This document shows positions 7,030 to 15,545 of a stretch of 64,000 nucleotides of DNA, piece after piece. The first letter of the stretch is position 1, and every line of letters starts with the position of its first letter. The notes below the pieces were generated by a model that was given only the letters and a program-made list of their open reading frames with translations, did no database searches and was not told the origin of the DNA. Origin of the DNA: Bin5 sp965204525 (GTDB taxonomy: Bacteria; Chloroflexota; Anaerolineae; Caldilineales; Caldilineaceae); contig OZ241994.1 of NCBI GenBank assembly GCA_965204525.1, positions 4,030,001 to 4,094,000 on the forward strand, in the 5' to 3' direction. Position numbers and translations under genes: made by a program.

Positions 7030-7295
7030 CGGGAAACCGGTGTTGACACCGGCGTCGGCTCGTGCTATACTGTGCCTTGTTGCGAAAATTCGCAATAGAA
7101 AAAATTATCATTTCCCACAATGCGACGCAGGGCATTGCACCGACTGCCGCAGCTCTGCCGGCTCCTGAGGCCAATTGTGGGGGCACACGCCACCAGCCTG
7201 ACGAAAGGGTACCCGCAGATGCTTCACTCACTTCGAATTTTGTCATCGGTTCTCACGCTGTTGTTCCTCCTGGCCGCTTGCACCGCAGTCGCGCC
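7030..7295 (+). repeat. Duplicate of the zur promoter plus znuA leader, with zur deleted
   Basis: Positions 7030-7129 match 10889-10980 (promoter, operator, zur start region) and 7131-7295 match 11369-11533 (last codons of zur through the znuA signal peptide, both 165 bases). The zur start is ATT here instead of ATG, and about 390 bases of zur are missing. The block therefore joins a zinc-type promoter and lipoprotein signal to a different binding-protein gene. Confidence 0.88.
7043..7098 (+). promoter_or_regulatory. Promoter with Fur/Zur-type operator (copy 1)
   Basis: TTGACA (7043-7048) and TATACT (7066-7071) are spaced by 17 bases. The palindrome at 7077-7098 has the arms TTGCGAA and TTCGCAA around AA and overlaps the expected start of transcription. 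It drives the Opp/Nik-type importer. The family of the regulator is inferred from the identical layout in front of the Fur-family gene at 10969. Confidence 0.75.
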
Positions 7296-8835
7296 TGGAA
7301 CAACATCCGCCGGCGCCTCGGCAGCCCAGGCCGCGCCAGATGGTCAGGCTGCAACGGAGCGGCCCACGCTGACGGCGGGCGTCATCTGGCTGGACAGCCC
7401 CCTGGATCCGGTGGAGGGCGGCTACGTCTCCACCCAATCGGCATTGTCGGAGACCCTGTTCCGACTCTCAGGAACGACCCTGAGTCCCGAACCGTGGCTG
7501 GCGACGGAAGCCACACACGTAGCCCCCTTTGTCTGGAGGATCGGAATCCGGGAGGGCGTCAAGTTCCACAACGGGAACGTGATGGATGCGCAAGCGGTGA
7601 AGGCTTCCCTGGAGCGGGCTATCCGATTGTCGCCGGCGGCGGCCGATACATTGTCGGTTGACACGATAACGGTCGAGGACGGGCAAACCATCACCATCAA
7701 AACGACGGTAGAGCAGCCCACCCTGCCGGGCCTGTTGATCTTGCCGGCCCTCGCCATCACCGACGCGGCGGCGGCGGACGCAGCCGGAGAGGGCAATTTC
7801 ATCGCTGCCGGCGCCCTTACCGGCCCGTACATCCCCACCGAGTACACGCCAAAGGAACGCCTTAACAGCGTAGCCAACGACGACTACTGGGGCGGGAAGC
7901 CTCCGCTGGCCGGCATCGAGCACGTCGCCATTCCCGACACCAACAGCCGGGAGCTGGCCCTGCAAGCCGGGGACATCGACGTTGCCGTCAACGTATCACC
8001 AGATGGCGCCCAGGCGATCAACGCCCACCAAGGGACACATACCGAGACCTCCGGCATCGGCACCTCGCTGGTCCTGTGGTGGGTGAATTTCGAGCGCGGC
8101 ACCCTGGCCGACCCGCTGGTGCGCCTGGCGGTGGCCCACGCCATTGACCGGGAGAGCATCGCCGGTCTGGTCGCTCCTCCCGGATCCGGGTCCTTCGCTG
8201 AGCTCCTGCTCCCGGAAGCCCTGGTGGCGTGTCCCGGCGTGAACGCGCTGGGTTACGATCCTGACGCAGCGCGCAATTTGCTGGCGCAGGCCGGCTACGC
8301 CGACAGCGACGGCGACGGAATCCTGGACAAGGAGGGTCAGCCGCTGGAAATTGTTATCGGCGGTTACCCCGAGCGGTTCCAGCTGCCCATAATGGCCGAG
8401 GCCGCCCAGGCGATGCTCGCTGACGTGGGCATCAAGGTCGAGGTGCTCATAACAGAATGGTCTGTGGTCAAGGAGCCTGCATGGGATCTCTTCGGCTGGT
8501 ACAACACTGTCGTGCAAGGCGGGGGAGACCCGGTGTTCAACATCAGCAAGTTCGCCGGGTTGAAGGGCGACGCGAGCGGCAGCGGGACCAACAATTATGG
8601 GCACTACGACGCTTCCCGCCTGGTGGACATAGTCGCCCCCTCCACCTCCGTGTCCGACCTGGAGGGTCGAAAGGAGATAGCCTGCGAGGCCCTGGCGGTG
8701 GTCACGGAAGATGCCGCATTCCTGCCGGTGGCGCATGTGAATATGGTGTACGGCGTCAGTGACCGGGTCACCGATTTCGAGGCCCACCCAACCTCCCACT
8801 ATTTCTTCGACCACCGAGTTGGACTGAGCGAGTAA
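7219..8835 (+). CDS. Solute-binding lipoprotein of an Opp/Dpp/Nik-type ABC importer
   Basis: The start is ATG 7219, which gives a signal peptide MLHSLRILSSVLTLLFLLAA with lipobox Cys21; reading from 7120 would only add the zur remnant. The mature 518 residues are a family-5 extracellular binding protein (SBP_bac_5): WRIGIREGVKFHNGNVMDA, a DYWGGKPPLAGIEHV region, and AVAHAIDRESIA. A DSDGDGILD loop could bind calcium. Family members capture peptides, nickel or metal-chelator complexes outside the membrane. Two permeases follow at once. Its promoter is a copy of the zur/znuA promoter, so uptake of zinc or a zinc-metallophore complex is plausible but unproven. Confidence 0.88.
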   Translation: MLHSLRILSSVLTLLFLLAACTAVAPGTTSAGASAAQAAPDGQAATERPTLTAGVIWLDSPLDPVEGGYVSTQSALSETLFRLSGTTLSPEPWLATEATHVAPFVWRIGIREGVKFHNGNVMDAQAVKASLERAIRLSPAAADTLSVDTITVEDGQTITIKTTVEQPTLPGLLILPALAITDAAAADAAGEGNFIAAGALTGPYIPTEYTPKERLNSVANDDYWGGKPPLAGIEHVAIPDTNSRELALQAGDIDVAVNVSPDGAQAINAHQGTHTETSGIGTSLVLWWVNFERGTLADPLVRLAVAHAIDRESIAGLVAPPGSGSFAELLLPEALVACPGVNALGYDPDAARNLLAQAGYADSDGDGILDKEGQPLEIVIGGYPERFQLPIMAEAAQAMLADVGIKVEVLITEWSVVKEPAWDLFGWYNTVVQGGGDPVFNISKFAGLKGDASGSGTNNYGHYDASRLVDIVAPSTSVSDLEGRKEIACEALAVVTEDAAFLPVAHVNMVYGVSDRVTDFEAHPTSHYFFDHRVGLSE

Positions 8836-8877
8836 GCGGGGTAGTGGGATAACGGGCGCAGGTACAGGTTCTCCAGC

Positions 8878-9825
8878 ATGGGAGCATACTTGGTACGAAG
8901 GTTGGCCACGCTGCCGCTGCTGCTCCTGGGAATCTCGGCGGCCAGCTTCGCGCTGCTGAATCTGGCGCCGGGAGACCCGGCCGAGATTGTACTGCGCCAG
9001 CGCAACCCGGCCCAGTTGCCCAGCCAGGCGGAGGTGGCAGCCATGCGCATCGAGTTGGGCCTGGGCGCCCCCCTGCCGGTGCAATACAGTCGCTGGGTTG
9101 CGCGTGCGCTGGCGGGGGACCTGGGCAAGTCATACGTAACGGAACGGCCGGTGGCCGCCCAGCTGGCCCGCCGCACCGTCCCGACGGCGCTGCTCACCGC
9201 AGCCGCCCTGGCCCTGGCGCTGCTGGTCGCGGTCCCTACGGGCATAATTTCGGCACGGCGGCGGGGCAGCCCCGTAGATGCTGTCGCCCGCCTGGCGGCG
9301 CTGGTGGGCGCGGCTGCTCCATCCTACGCCCTGGCCTATGGACTGATCATTCTGTTCGCGGTGAAACTGTCGTGGCTACCGGCCCTGGGCTATGGTTCGG
9401 CGGAGCAAGTGATCCTCCCGGCCATCGCGCTCTCTCTGGCGCCGATGGCTCAACTGATGCGGCTCATCCGCGCCAGTATGCTGGAAACCCTGGGGCAGGA
9501 CTATGTTCGAACGGCGCGGGCCAAGGGGTTATCGGAAGAGACCGTCGCGATGGGGCACGCTCTGCGCAACGCGCTGCTGCCGGTTATCGGGGCTATGGGC
9601 GTGCATTTGGGTTACCTGCTCAGCGGCGCCGTCATCGTGGAGACGATTTTCACCTGGCCCGGTTTGGGTCAGTTGGTGGTGGGGGCGGCGCTGACCCGGG
9701 ACTACCCCGTGGTGCAGGGGTTCGTGACCTACATCGCGGTGGTGGTTCTGTTGGTCAACCTGGCCGCGGACGTTGCCTTGCGTGTTGCCGACCCGCGCCT
9801 GCGTTTCGGACGGGAAGAGAGGTAG
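8878..9825 (+). CDS. ABC permease, DppB/NikB type
   Basis: The protein has 315 residues. It opens MGAYLVRRLATLPLLLLGIS, the classical first transmembrane segment of this family, followed by LLNLAPGDPAEIVLRQ. The EAA loop that docks the ATPase is seen as DYVRTARAKGLSEETVAMGHALRNALLP. About six membrane helices are expected. It lies 42 bases after the binding-protein gene and six bases before the second permease, in one operon. The substrate is the same as for the binding protein. Confidence 0.92.
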   Translation: MGAYLVRRLATLPLLLLGISAASFALLNLAPGDPAEIVLRQRNPAQLPSQAEVAAMRIELGLGAPLPVQYSRWVARALAGDLGKSYVTERPVAAQLARRTVPTALLTAAALALALLVAVPTGIISARRRGSPVDAVARLAALVGAAAPSYALAYGLIILFAVKLSWLPALGYGSAEQVILPAIALSLAPMAQLMRLIRASMLETLGQDYVRTARAKGLSEETVAMGHALRNALLPVIGAMGVHLGYLLSGAVIVETIFTWPGLGQLVVGAALTRDYPVVQGFVTYIAVVVLLVNLAADVALRVADPRLRFGREER

Positions 9826-9831
9826 CCGCGG

Positions 9832-10824
9832 ATGAGGGCTCGTTGCGATGCTAAAAATACCGGAGAACGGGTTCCCGTTCCGGCCATCGGCGCGAGGGCG
9901 CGTCAGTGGCGGAGGTGGACGGCGTCGTTGCGGGAACCCGGAACCATGTTGGGGTTGTTCCTGGTGGTGTCGCTGCTGCTGGGAGGATTGTTGGCGCCCT
10001 GGCTACCGATAGATGATCCCACCGAGATCAACTTGCCCGCACGGTTGCTCTCGCCGTCCATGACACACCCTTTGGGCACCGATCACCTGGGGCGGGACAC
10101 GTTCAGCCGGGTCGTTCATGGGGGGCGCATGACGCTGCTGGCCGCCATCACCACGCTGGCCCTGAGCATGATCATCGCGCTGACGGTGGGCATCGTGTCC
10201 GGATACCATGGCGGCTGGCCGGACACGGCGTTGATGGGTATCGTGGACCTGCTCCTGGCGTTTCCATCGCTGATCCTGGCGCTGGCCGTAGCGGGAGCGC
10301 TGGGACCCGGACTGTTGAACGTGCTGCTGGCAGCCGGCGCGGTCTGGTGGGTGGGGCACGCTCGCATCATCCGCGCGGTCACCATGGGGGCGCGACAGAT
10401 GGAGTACGTGATGTCGGCACGCGTAGCCGGAGCCGGCAACCTGCGCATAATACTGCGACACATTGCCCCCAACATCATCGGCCCCATCGTCGTGGTCGCT
10501 TCCCTGGACGTGGGCTGGATCATTCTGGGCATTGCCGGCCTGAATTTCCTGGGACTCGGAGCGCAACCCCCCACGCCGGAATGGGGCGCTATGCTCAACG
10601 ACGCCCGCCCGCATTTGCAAACCGCGCCGCGCCTATTGCTGATACCTGGCGCAGCGATCTTTCTGGCAGTGCTTGGATTCAATTTGCTCGGCGACGGTCT
10701 GAGAGACCTGCTTGATCCTCGGACGATGCATACGCCGGCGCAGGTGATCAACAAGCTGAGAGAGCCTGAGGTGGCGATAGCCGAGGGCAGCACAGCGATA
10801 CGAGCCGAGCCCGGTGGAGGATGA
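9832..10824 (+). CDS. ABC permease, DppC/NikC type
   Basis: The protein has 330 residues. The N-terminal cytoplasmic segment is followed by a membrane helix (MLGLFLVVSLLLGGLLAPWL) and the family motif HPLGTDHLGRDTFSRVVHGG. Its EAA-like loop (MEYVMSARVAGAGNLRIILRHIAPNI) contacts the ATPase. The operon ends after this gene: no DppD/DppF-type ATPase follows, and the zur promoter begins 78 bases downstream. The importer must borrow an ATPase encoded elsewhere, or has lost it. The C-terminal 30 residues are an unusual polar extension. Confidence 0.92.
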   Translation: MRARCDAKNTGERVPVPAIGARARQWRRWTASLREPGTMLGLFLVVSLLLGGLLAPWLPIDDPTEINLPARLLSPSMTHPLGTDHLGRDTFSRVVHGGRMTLLAAITTLALSMIIALTVGIVSGYHGGWPDTALMGIVDLLLAFPSLILALAVAGALGPGLLNVLLAAGAVWWVGHARIIRAVTMGARQMEYVMSARVAGAGNLRIILRHIAPNIIGPIVVVASLDVGWIILGIAGLNFLGLGAQPPTPEWGAMLNDARPHLQTAPRLLLIPGAAIFLAVLGFNLLGDGLRDLLDPRTMHTPAQVINKLREPEVAIAEGSTAIRAEPGGG

Positions 10825-10901
10825 GAAGGCGCTGACCGAGGAGATCGTGGAGCTGGCCGAGTTGATGGTGTTCAGAGGCGTGCGCGGCCGGGAGACCGGT
10901 A

Positions 10902-10957
10902 TTGACACCGCCGTCAGTCGGTGCTATACTGTGCCTTGTTGTAAATTTTTGCAACAA
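10902..10957 (+). promoter_or_regulatory. zur-znuACB promoter with Fur/Zur-type operator (copy 2)
   Basis: TTGACA (10902-10907) and TATACT (10925-10930) are 17 bases apart. The operator at 10936-10957 has ten-base arms (ttgttgtaaa / tttgcaacaa, one mismatch) around TT and covers the start of transcription. This allows self-repression by the regulator encoded immediately downstream. Confidence 0.8.
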
Positions 10958-10968
10958 AAAAAAATATC

Positions 10969-11406
10969 ATGTCCCACAATACCGCAGAGATCAATCGGCA
11001 GTTGCGCAAAGCCGGCTACCGGGTGACACCCCAACGCCAACTCATCCTGGACGCCGTCTGTCAACTCGGTGACCATGTCACGCCCGAAGCCGTGTACGAC
11101 CATGTACACCGCATCGCTCCCACGATGAGCCGGGCGACTGTCTACCGGGTACTGCACTTTCTGACAGAACAGCACATCCTGGCGATGGTGTATATGGCCG
11201 ACGGCCGGCTCGCCTACGAGATGGCCGGCCCAGAGCCGCATCACCACCTCGTCTGCCGCTCCTGCGACAGCCTGCTCGAGCTGCCGCACAGCGTTTTGCT
11301 GTCCTTTCTCCTGGCGATGGAATCCCAATACGACTTTGAGATCGACGTAAGTCATCTCTCATTCTTTGGGCATTGCACCGACTGCCGCAGCTCTGCCGGC
11401 GCCTGA
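10969..11406 (+). CDS. zur: Fur-family metal regulator, probably Zur
   Basis: The 145-residue protein has a winged-helix DNA-binding domain (KAGYRVTPQRQLILDAV, SRATVYRVLHFL), then a metal-sensing domain with HHH at 91-93 and two CxxC pairs (C96/C99 and C136/C139) that form the structural zinc site. Of the Fur paralogues, a zinc sensor is chosen because znuA, znuC, znuB and a COG0523 GTPase follow on the same strand. It starts right behind its own palindromic operator. There is no ribosome site in the A-rich leader, so initiation may be leaderless-like. The C-terminus (SSAGA) is read from a segment that is repeated at 7131. Confidence 0.88.
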   Translation: MSHNTAEINRQLRKAGYRVTPQRQLILDAVCQLGDHVTPEAVYDHVHRIAPTMSRATVYRVLHFLTEQHILAMVYMADGRLAYEMAGPEPHHHLVCRSCDSLLELPHSVLLSFLLAMESQYDFEIDVSHLSFFGHCTDCRSSAGA

Positions 11407-11533
11407 CGCCAATTGTGGGGGCACACGCCACCAGCCTGACGAAAGGGTACCCGCAGATGCTTCACTCACTTCGAATTCTGACATCGGTTCTCACGCTGTT
11501 GTTTCTCCTGGCAGCTTGCGCCCCAGTCGCGCC
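11369..11533 (+). repeat. znuA leader and signal-peptide segment, second copy of the 7131-7295 repeat
   Basis: These 165 bases run from the last zur codons through the znuA signal peptide and match 7131-7295 with scattered substitutions. Both lipoproteins therefore share almost the same signal peptide although their mature parts are unrelated. Confidence 0.88.
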
Positions 11534-12644
11534 GACAAGTGTCGAGCCAAACCAGGAGGCGTCACCCTCCGGCACGCCGATCCAGGTGGTGGCAACCACC
11601 ACCTTTGTGGCTGATTGGGCTCGGGTGGTAGGTGGAAGCAGGGTCGAGGTCTTCGGCCTGCTGCCAGTGGGCGGCGATCCGCACACATTTCTGCCAGGCG
11701 CTCGCGACGTTGCCAGGGTAGCTGACGCGGATCTTGTGTTGAATGTCGGTCTCGGCCTGGAGGCCGATTGGCTGGAGGACCTCTTGCACAATGCCAGTGC
11801 AGACGAGTCCAAGATAGTCGCGCTTGGTGACTTAGTCGATCCGATCGAATTCGCCATGGGCGATATGCATGACGATCACGAGGACGAAGACGAGCACGGT
11901 CATGACGAGGATGAGCACGAGGATGAGGACGAGCACGGCCATGACGAGGATGAGCACGAGGATGAGGACGAGCACGGCCATGACGAGGATGAGCACGAGG
12001 ATGAGGACGAGCACGGCCATGACGAGGATGAGCACGAGGATGAGGACGAGCACGGCCATGACGAGGATGAGCACGAAGACGAAGACGAGCACGGCCATGA
12101 AGGGCACGACCACGGCCCTCTGGATCCCCACTTCTGGTTCGATCCGATCCGGGTGAAGATCGCGGTCAACGAGATAGCCGCCCGGCTCTCGGCTATCGAC
12201 CCTGAAGGCGCGGAGACCTACCTTCGGAACGCCGCAGCGTATGGGGAGCAGCTCGACGAGCTTCACGCCTGGATCCAGGAGCAGGTCAGTACTGTGGCCC
12301 CGGAGCGCAGACTGCTGGTTACATCACATGACAGCTTCTCCTACCTGGCAGCGCTTTATGGGTTTGAGGTCGTTGGGCTGGTTATACCGTCGTTGGCGAC
12401 GCACGTGGAGCCGTCTGCGGAGCACATTGCGGGCGTGGTCGATGTGGTCCGGGAGCACGATATACCAGCAGTGTTTGGTGAGACGACAGTCAGCGAGAGG
12501 CTGGCGCAGACGATAGCAACGGAGACCGGTGCGCAGCTGGTCCGGCTCTATTCGGGTTCCCTTGGGCCGGAGGGCAGCGGCGCTGACACCTACCTTGGCA
12601 TGGTGCGAACAAACGTGGAACGCATCGTCGGGGCATTGAAATGA
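11457..12644 (+). CDS. znuA: Zinc-binding lipoprotein ZnuA (cluster A-I) with an acidic His-rich insert
   Basis: The start at ATG 11457 gives the lipoprotein signal MLHSLRILTSVLTLLFLLAA and Cys21. The core has the three histidine sites of metal-binding cluster A-I proteins: GGDPHTFLPGARD, LDPHFWFDP and VTSHDSFSYLAALYG, plus a C-terminal FGETTVSERLAQTIA loop. Between the first two lies a flexible loop of about 80 residues made of 13-residue Asp/Glu/His repeats (11880-12101). Such loops in ZnuA collect zinc or act as sensors. It captures zinc outside the membrane and hands it to ZnuB. The stop overlaps the znuC start (ATGA). Confidence 0.93.
   Translation: MLHSLRILTSVLTLLFLLAACAPVAPTSVEPNQEASPSGTPIQVVATTTFVADWARVVGGSRVEVFGLLPVGGDPHTFLPGARDVARVADADLVLNVGLGLEADWLEDLLHNASADESKIVALGDLVDPIEFAMGDMHDDHEDEDEHGHDEDEHEDEDEHGHDEDEHEDEDEHGHDEDEHEDEDEHGHDEDEHEDEDEHGHDEDEHEDEDEHGHEGHDHGPLDPHFWFDPIRVKIAVNEIAARLSAIDPEGAETYLRNAAAYGEQLDELHAWIQEQVSTVAPERRLLVTSHDSFSYLAALYGFEVVGLVIPSLATHVEPSAEHIAGVVDVVREHDIPAVFGETTVSERLAQTIATETGAQLVRLYSGSLGPEGSGADTYLGMVRTNVERIVGALK
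11880..12101 (+). repeat. 39-bp tandem repeats coding the His/Asp/Glu loop of ZnuA
   Basis: There are five 39-bp units (11880-12074) and one partial unit (to 12101). Each encodes EDEDEHGHDEDEH. Units 2-5 are identical or almost so at the DNA level, which points to recent expansion by slippage or unequal exchange. Copy number probably varies between strains. Confidence 0.92.
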
Positions 12645-13408
12645 ACGCAACTCCGTATCCACACGCCGCGAGAATGTCGCTTCAGGACGTATCTGTAGAG
12701 TACGAAGGGCAGATGGCCCTGAGTGACGTCACCTTCGACGTGGATGCGGGGACGCTGATGGGCGTAGTAGGACCGAACGGAGCCGGCAAGAGCACCCTGT
12801 TCAATGCGATTGCCGGGCTCCTCCCGGTTCGCCGGGGGAAGGTGACCCTTCACCGTGTGGACCGGAGAAGTGGAGCGTTGGCCTACGTGCCTCAGCGAGA
12901 GAGCGTCAACTGGCGCTTCCCTGTGACCGCCATGGACGTTGTAATGATGGGCCGGTGCTGCAGACTGGGATGGTGCCGGCGACCCGGGAAGAGAGATCGC
13001 GAGCTTGTCGACGCGTGCCTGTGCCGTGTGGGCCTGTGGGACCATCGCTCTGCTCTGATGACGGAGCTTTCGGGCGGGCAGAGGCAGAGGGTATTCGTAG
13101 CCAGGGCGCTCACCCAGGAGGCAAACGTGCTTCTCCTGGATGAGGCTTTCAGCGGCGTTGACGCGGGCGCCCAGGAAGGCCTCGTAGAGGTCCTCCAAAC
13201 GGTGCGGAATGAAGGGCGCATTGTCCTGTTGGCGACCCACGACCTGACCAACCTGGCCGGTCGCTTCGACCAGGTATTGTGTCTGAACCGCCGCGTGTGC
13301 GCCTGCGGCCCGCCCGACGAGGTGTTTACGTCCGAGGTCATGGAGCAGCTGTACGGCGCCCACGGTTTGCGCCTCGCGATGGACGGGGAGGGTAGCAAGA
13401 GGAGGTGA
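12641..13408 (+). CDS. znuC: Zinc ABC transporter ATP-binding protein ZnuC
   Basis: The 255 residues show all ABC ATPase motifs: Walker A GPNGAGKST (near residue 45), the Q loop YVPQRES, signature LSGGQRQRV, Walker B VLLLDEAFSGVD, and the switch His in LLATHDL. It powers zinc import through ZnuB. It overlaps znuA and znuB by four bases each, so the three are translationally coupled. Confidence 0.93.
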   Translation: MNATPYPHAARMSLQDVSVEYEGQMALSDVTFDVDAGTLMGVVGPNGAGKSTLFNAIAGLLPVRRGKVTLHRVDRRSGALAYVPQRESVNWRFPVTAMDVVMMGRCCRLGWCRRPGKRDRELVDACLCRVGLWDHRSALMTELSGGQRQRVFVARALTQEANVLLLDEAFSGVDAGAQEGLVEVLQTVRNEGRIVLLATHDLTNLAGRFDQVLCLNRRVCACGPPDEVFTSEVMEQLYGAHGLRLAMDGEGSKRR

Positions 13409-14223
13409 TAGAGTTCTTTGTCGCCCCACTTGAGTACGGCTTCATGGTGAGGGCCCTGATCGGCTCGGTGCTTGTGGGCGTGATGTGTCCCCTGGTTGGC
13501 GCGTACGTCGTCACCAGGAACCTCGCCTTCATGGGGGACGCTCTCGCCCACGCCGTGCTGCCGGGAATGGTACTTGGGTTCATCGTGGGCATCAACCCGG
13601 CCATAGCCGCCGTCCCAACAGGCGTCTCCGTTGCCGTGCTGGTCAGGATTGTGAGCCGGCGTGCGGGCTTCAGCACGGATACTTCGATAGGCATCCTCTT
13701 TGCGGCCATGTTTGCGCTGGGACTTGCGATGCTGTCGCTTTCAACGACGATTCGGGTCGATATGGAAGACCTGCTCCTGGGGCAGCTCCTGGCCATATCT
13801 CCGACCGACATCTATGTGTCCCTTGGGATAACGATAATGGTCATCCTGGGGCTATTCGCCCTACACCACTGGCTGCTGTTTGCGAGCTTTGACCCCGTGG
13901 GGTCGCAGGTTGTCGGCGCGCGTGCCAACATCGTCGATTACGTGCTGCTGGTTATGCTTGCCCTCGTAATCGTGATAGGAATTCAGGCGGCGGGGGTCAT
14001 TCTGGTCATGGCGATGCTGGTGACACCTGCTGCCACGGCCTATCTGTTGGTGAGACGATTTGTCTCGATGATGATGGCAGCCGCGGCGATAGGGACCGCG
14101 GCCGCCGTGACCGGCCTTTACATCTCCTACCACTTCAATCTGCCCCCCGGTCCTGCCATGACCCTGGTAGCAAGCGGGATATTCGCGCTGGCAATCTCAT
14201 TCGGGCGAAGAGCACCCACCTGA
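13405..14223 (+). CDS. znuB: Zinc ABC transporter permease ZnuB
   Basis: The start is GTG 13405 (GTGA overlap with the znuC stop), with aggag just upstream. The 272 residues are hydrophobic with seven to eight membrane helices of the ABC-3 family: GVMCPLVGAYVVTRNLAFMGDA near the start, then DTSIGILFAAMFALGLAML and VILVMAMLVTPAATAYLL. A copy of a short part of this gene (about 14041-14106) recurs at 17981-18044. Confidence 0.93.
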   Translation: MIEFFVAPLEYGFMVRALIGSVLVGVMCPLVGAYVVTRNLAFMGDALAHAVLPGMVLGFIVGINPAIAAVPTGVSVAVLVRIVSRRAGFSTDTSIGILFAAMFALGLAMLSLSTTIRVDMEDLLLGQLLAISPTDIYVSLGITIMVILGLFALHHWLLFASFDPVGSQVVGARANIVDYVLLVMLALVIVIGIQAAGVILVMAMLVTPAATAYLLVRRFVSMMMAAAAIGTAAAVTGLYISYHFNLPPGPAMTLVASGIFALAISFGRRAPT

Positions 14224-14309
14224 GAATCATCTTCCCGAAAGCGGCTCGTCCGAAGCTGTCGTGAACGAGCAGATGCACCTATAGACAAGAGAAAGGAGAG
14301 AGGACCAAG

Positions 14310-15473
14310 ATGTTGAATTTGCCCGTTGATTGGGGAACGGTATGGTTAGGGGGCTTCTGCCCGGTGGAGGCGCTCGGTGGGTTGCCGGTGCGCGGCGCAG
14401 ATTATGCCGCGCATCCACCGCTGGATGAGCGGCTGACCCTACCTGCTAACGCAGCTTTACATGCCGAGGTGACGCTTGAAGCGGCAGAAGCGGCATGGTC
14501 GGAACGCCTGGGCGGCGCGTGGGTTGTGCTGATGCGCGATGCCTACCGCGCTCGCCGCTTAGTGCATCAGGCGGCGGGGATTCAGCCAGGCGAATGGGTC
14601 GGTATCCCGGCGAATGCCAGCCATGACCTGGCAGAGTCGGTCAAGCACCATAAGGCGCTGCCGCGCTTTCTGGACTTTGACGCGCATCTACGGATCGCGC
14701 CGTCCAGTACGCGCTTCACCTGGACGCAGGTGGTGCGCGGGTTGTGGCAGCCGCAGAACGCTATATGGCTCGACTGCGCTGACACCCTGCCTGCACCCGG
14801 CGCGGCAGAGCGCCCGGCGGTGACGCTGTACGGCTTACATCTGCCTGATGCTGATGACCGCCCCGGCGCGCTGCTGGCATTCAGTGATGAGGCACTCTAT
14901 GCAGAGGTGAGAGCATTGCGTCAACCGGCTGACTGCCCGAACGCAGCGCAGGCCTTGGCACAGTGTGAACGTCTGCCAGAACTGGCAGAGCAGCAAAGCG
15001 CGAATCTGGCGGAGGTGCGGCGCGGTCTGCGTGAAGCCGCCGGGCTGGTGACACACGAGCCGAACAGGCTGGCGCTGGCGACCGCGGTCGCGGTGCAGAT
15101 TCCGCTGGAGAGCGATGTCGCCACGTTTTACGCCTACGTTGAGCAGGAAAATACGCCCGTGCGCTGGCTGCCACAGATTCGGCCTTTGCATTATGCCGCG
15201 CTGGGCGCTGACGGTGCGCCAGATCACCGGGGAACGGCGGCGAACCTCGCCCGCTGGATGTGCGTCCCGGTGGGGCCGGATTACACCTTTGAGGAGATCA
15301 AACACGGTGTGCTGGGCATCGTCAAAGCGGCGGAATATCTCGGTGTGCGCTGGCGCACCAATCCCGCCTATGCTGCCGAGTACGCTTCCTTGATGGATCG
15401 AACTTATGGCGCAGGTCACGATGCCTACCGCCCGTTGTTTGCGCTGGATGAAGCCATCGCAGCGGGAGATTAG
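14310..15473 (+). CDS. DegT/StrS-aminotransferase-like protein, probably lacking the PLP lysine
   Basis: The 387-residue protein has ATG 14310 behind gaaaggagagagg. Parts recall the DegT/DnrJ/EryC1 fold: AAGIQPGEWVGIPANASHDL resembles the GVGPGDEVIVPA turn, LPRFLDFDAHLRI resembles the PVFVDID strand, and LLAFSDEALYAEVRALRQP resembles the segment after the active-site lysine. Where DegT enzymes have HPTKN this protein reads LYGLHLPDADDRP, with no lysine, so a non-catalytic role is likely. It lies 86 bases after znuB and 72 bases before the COG0523 GTPase, all on one strand, which suggests a job in zinc starvation. The fold call is by eye and moderate. Confidence 0.5.
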   Translation: MLNLPVDWGTVWLGGFCPVEALGGLPVRGADYAAHPPLDERLTLPANAALHAEVTLEAAEAAWSERLGGAWVVLMRDAYRARRLVHQAAGIQPGEWVGIPANASHDLAESVKHHKALPRFLDFDAHLRIAPSSTRFTWTQVVRGLWQPQNAIWLDCADTLPAPGAAERPAVTLYGLHLPDADDRPGALLAFSDEALYAEVRALRQPADCPNAAQALAQCERLPELAEQQSANLAEVRRGLREAAGLVTHEPNRLALATAVAVQIPLESDVATFYAYVEQENTPVRWLPQIRPLHYAALGADGAPDHRGTAANLARWMCVPVGPDYTFEEIKHGVLGIVKAAEYLGVRWRTNPAYAAEYASLMDRTYGAGHDAYRPLFALDEAIAAGD

Positions 15474-15545
15474 CCATGCAGTTTCTCGCTATTACCGGGA
15501 TGCTGCATCAGCCAAAAACGACAGTTGAACAGAGGAGACAGGAAC

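Noticed and set aside
7120..7218. Extended N-terminus of the Opp-type binding protein (MRRRALHRLP...)
   Set aside because: These codons are the leftover of the zur 3' end and leader. The same sequence before znuA is also untranslated leader, and the true signal peptide starts at 7219.
10814..11026. Plus-strand frame starting VEDEKALTEEIVELAEL after the NikC-type permease
   Set aside because: It overlaps the end of the permease gene and runs through the zur promoter, operator and start codon. It lacks support beyond an acidic helix-like start.
11880..12101. CRISPR-like regular repeats
   Set aside because: The repeats are in-frame coding units without spacers; they encode the metal-binding loop of ZnuA.
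11832..12266. Minus-strand frame of 144 codons rich in V/L/I opposite the znuA repeats
   Set aside because: It is the mirror of the 39-bp repeats and merely looks like a membrane protein because the repeats are read backwards.
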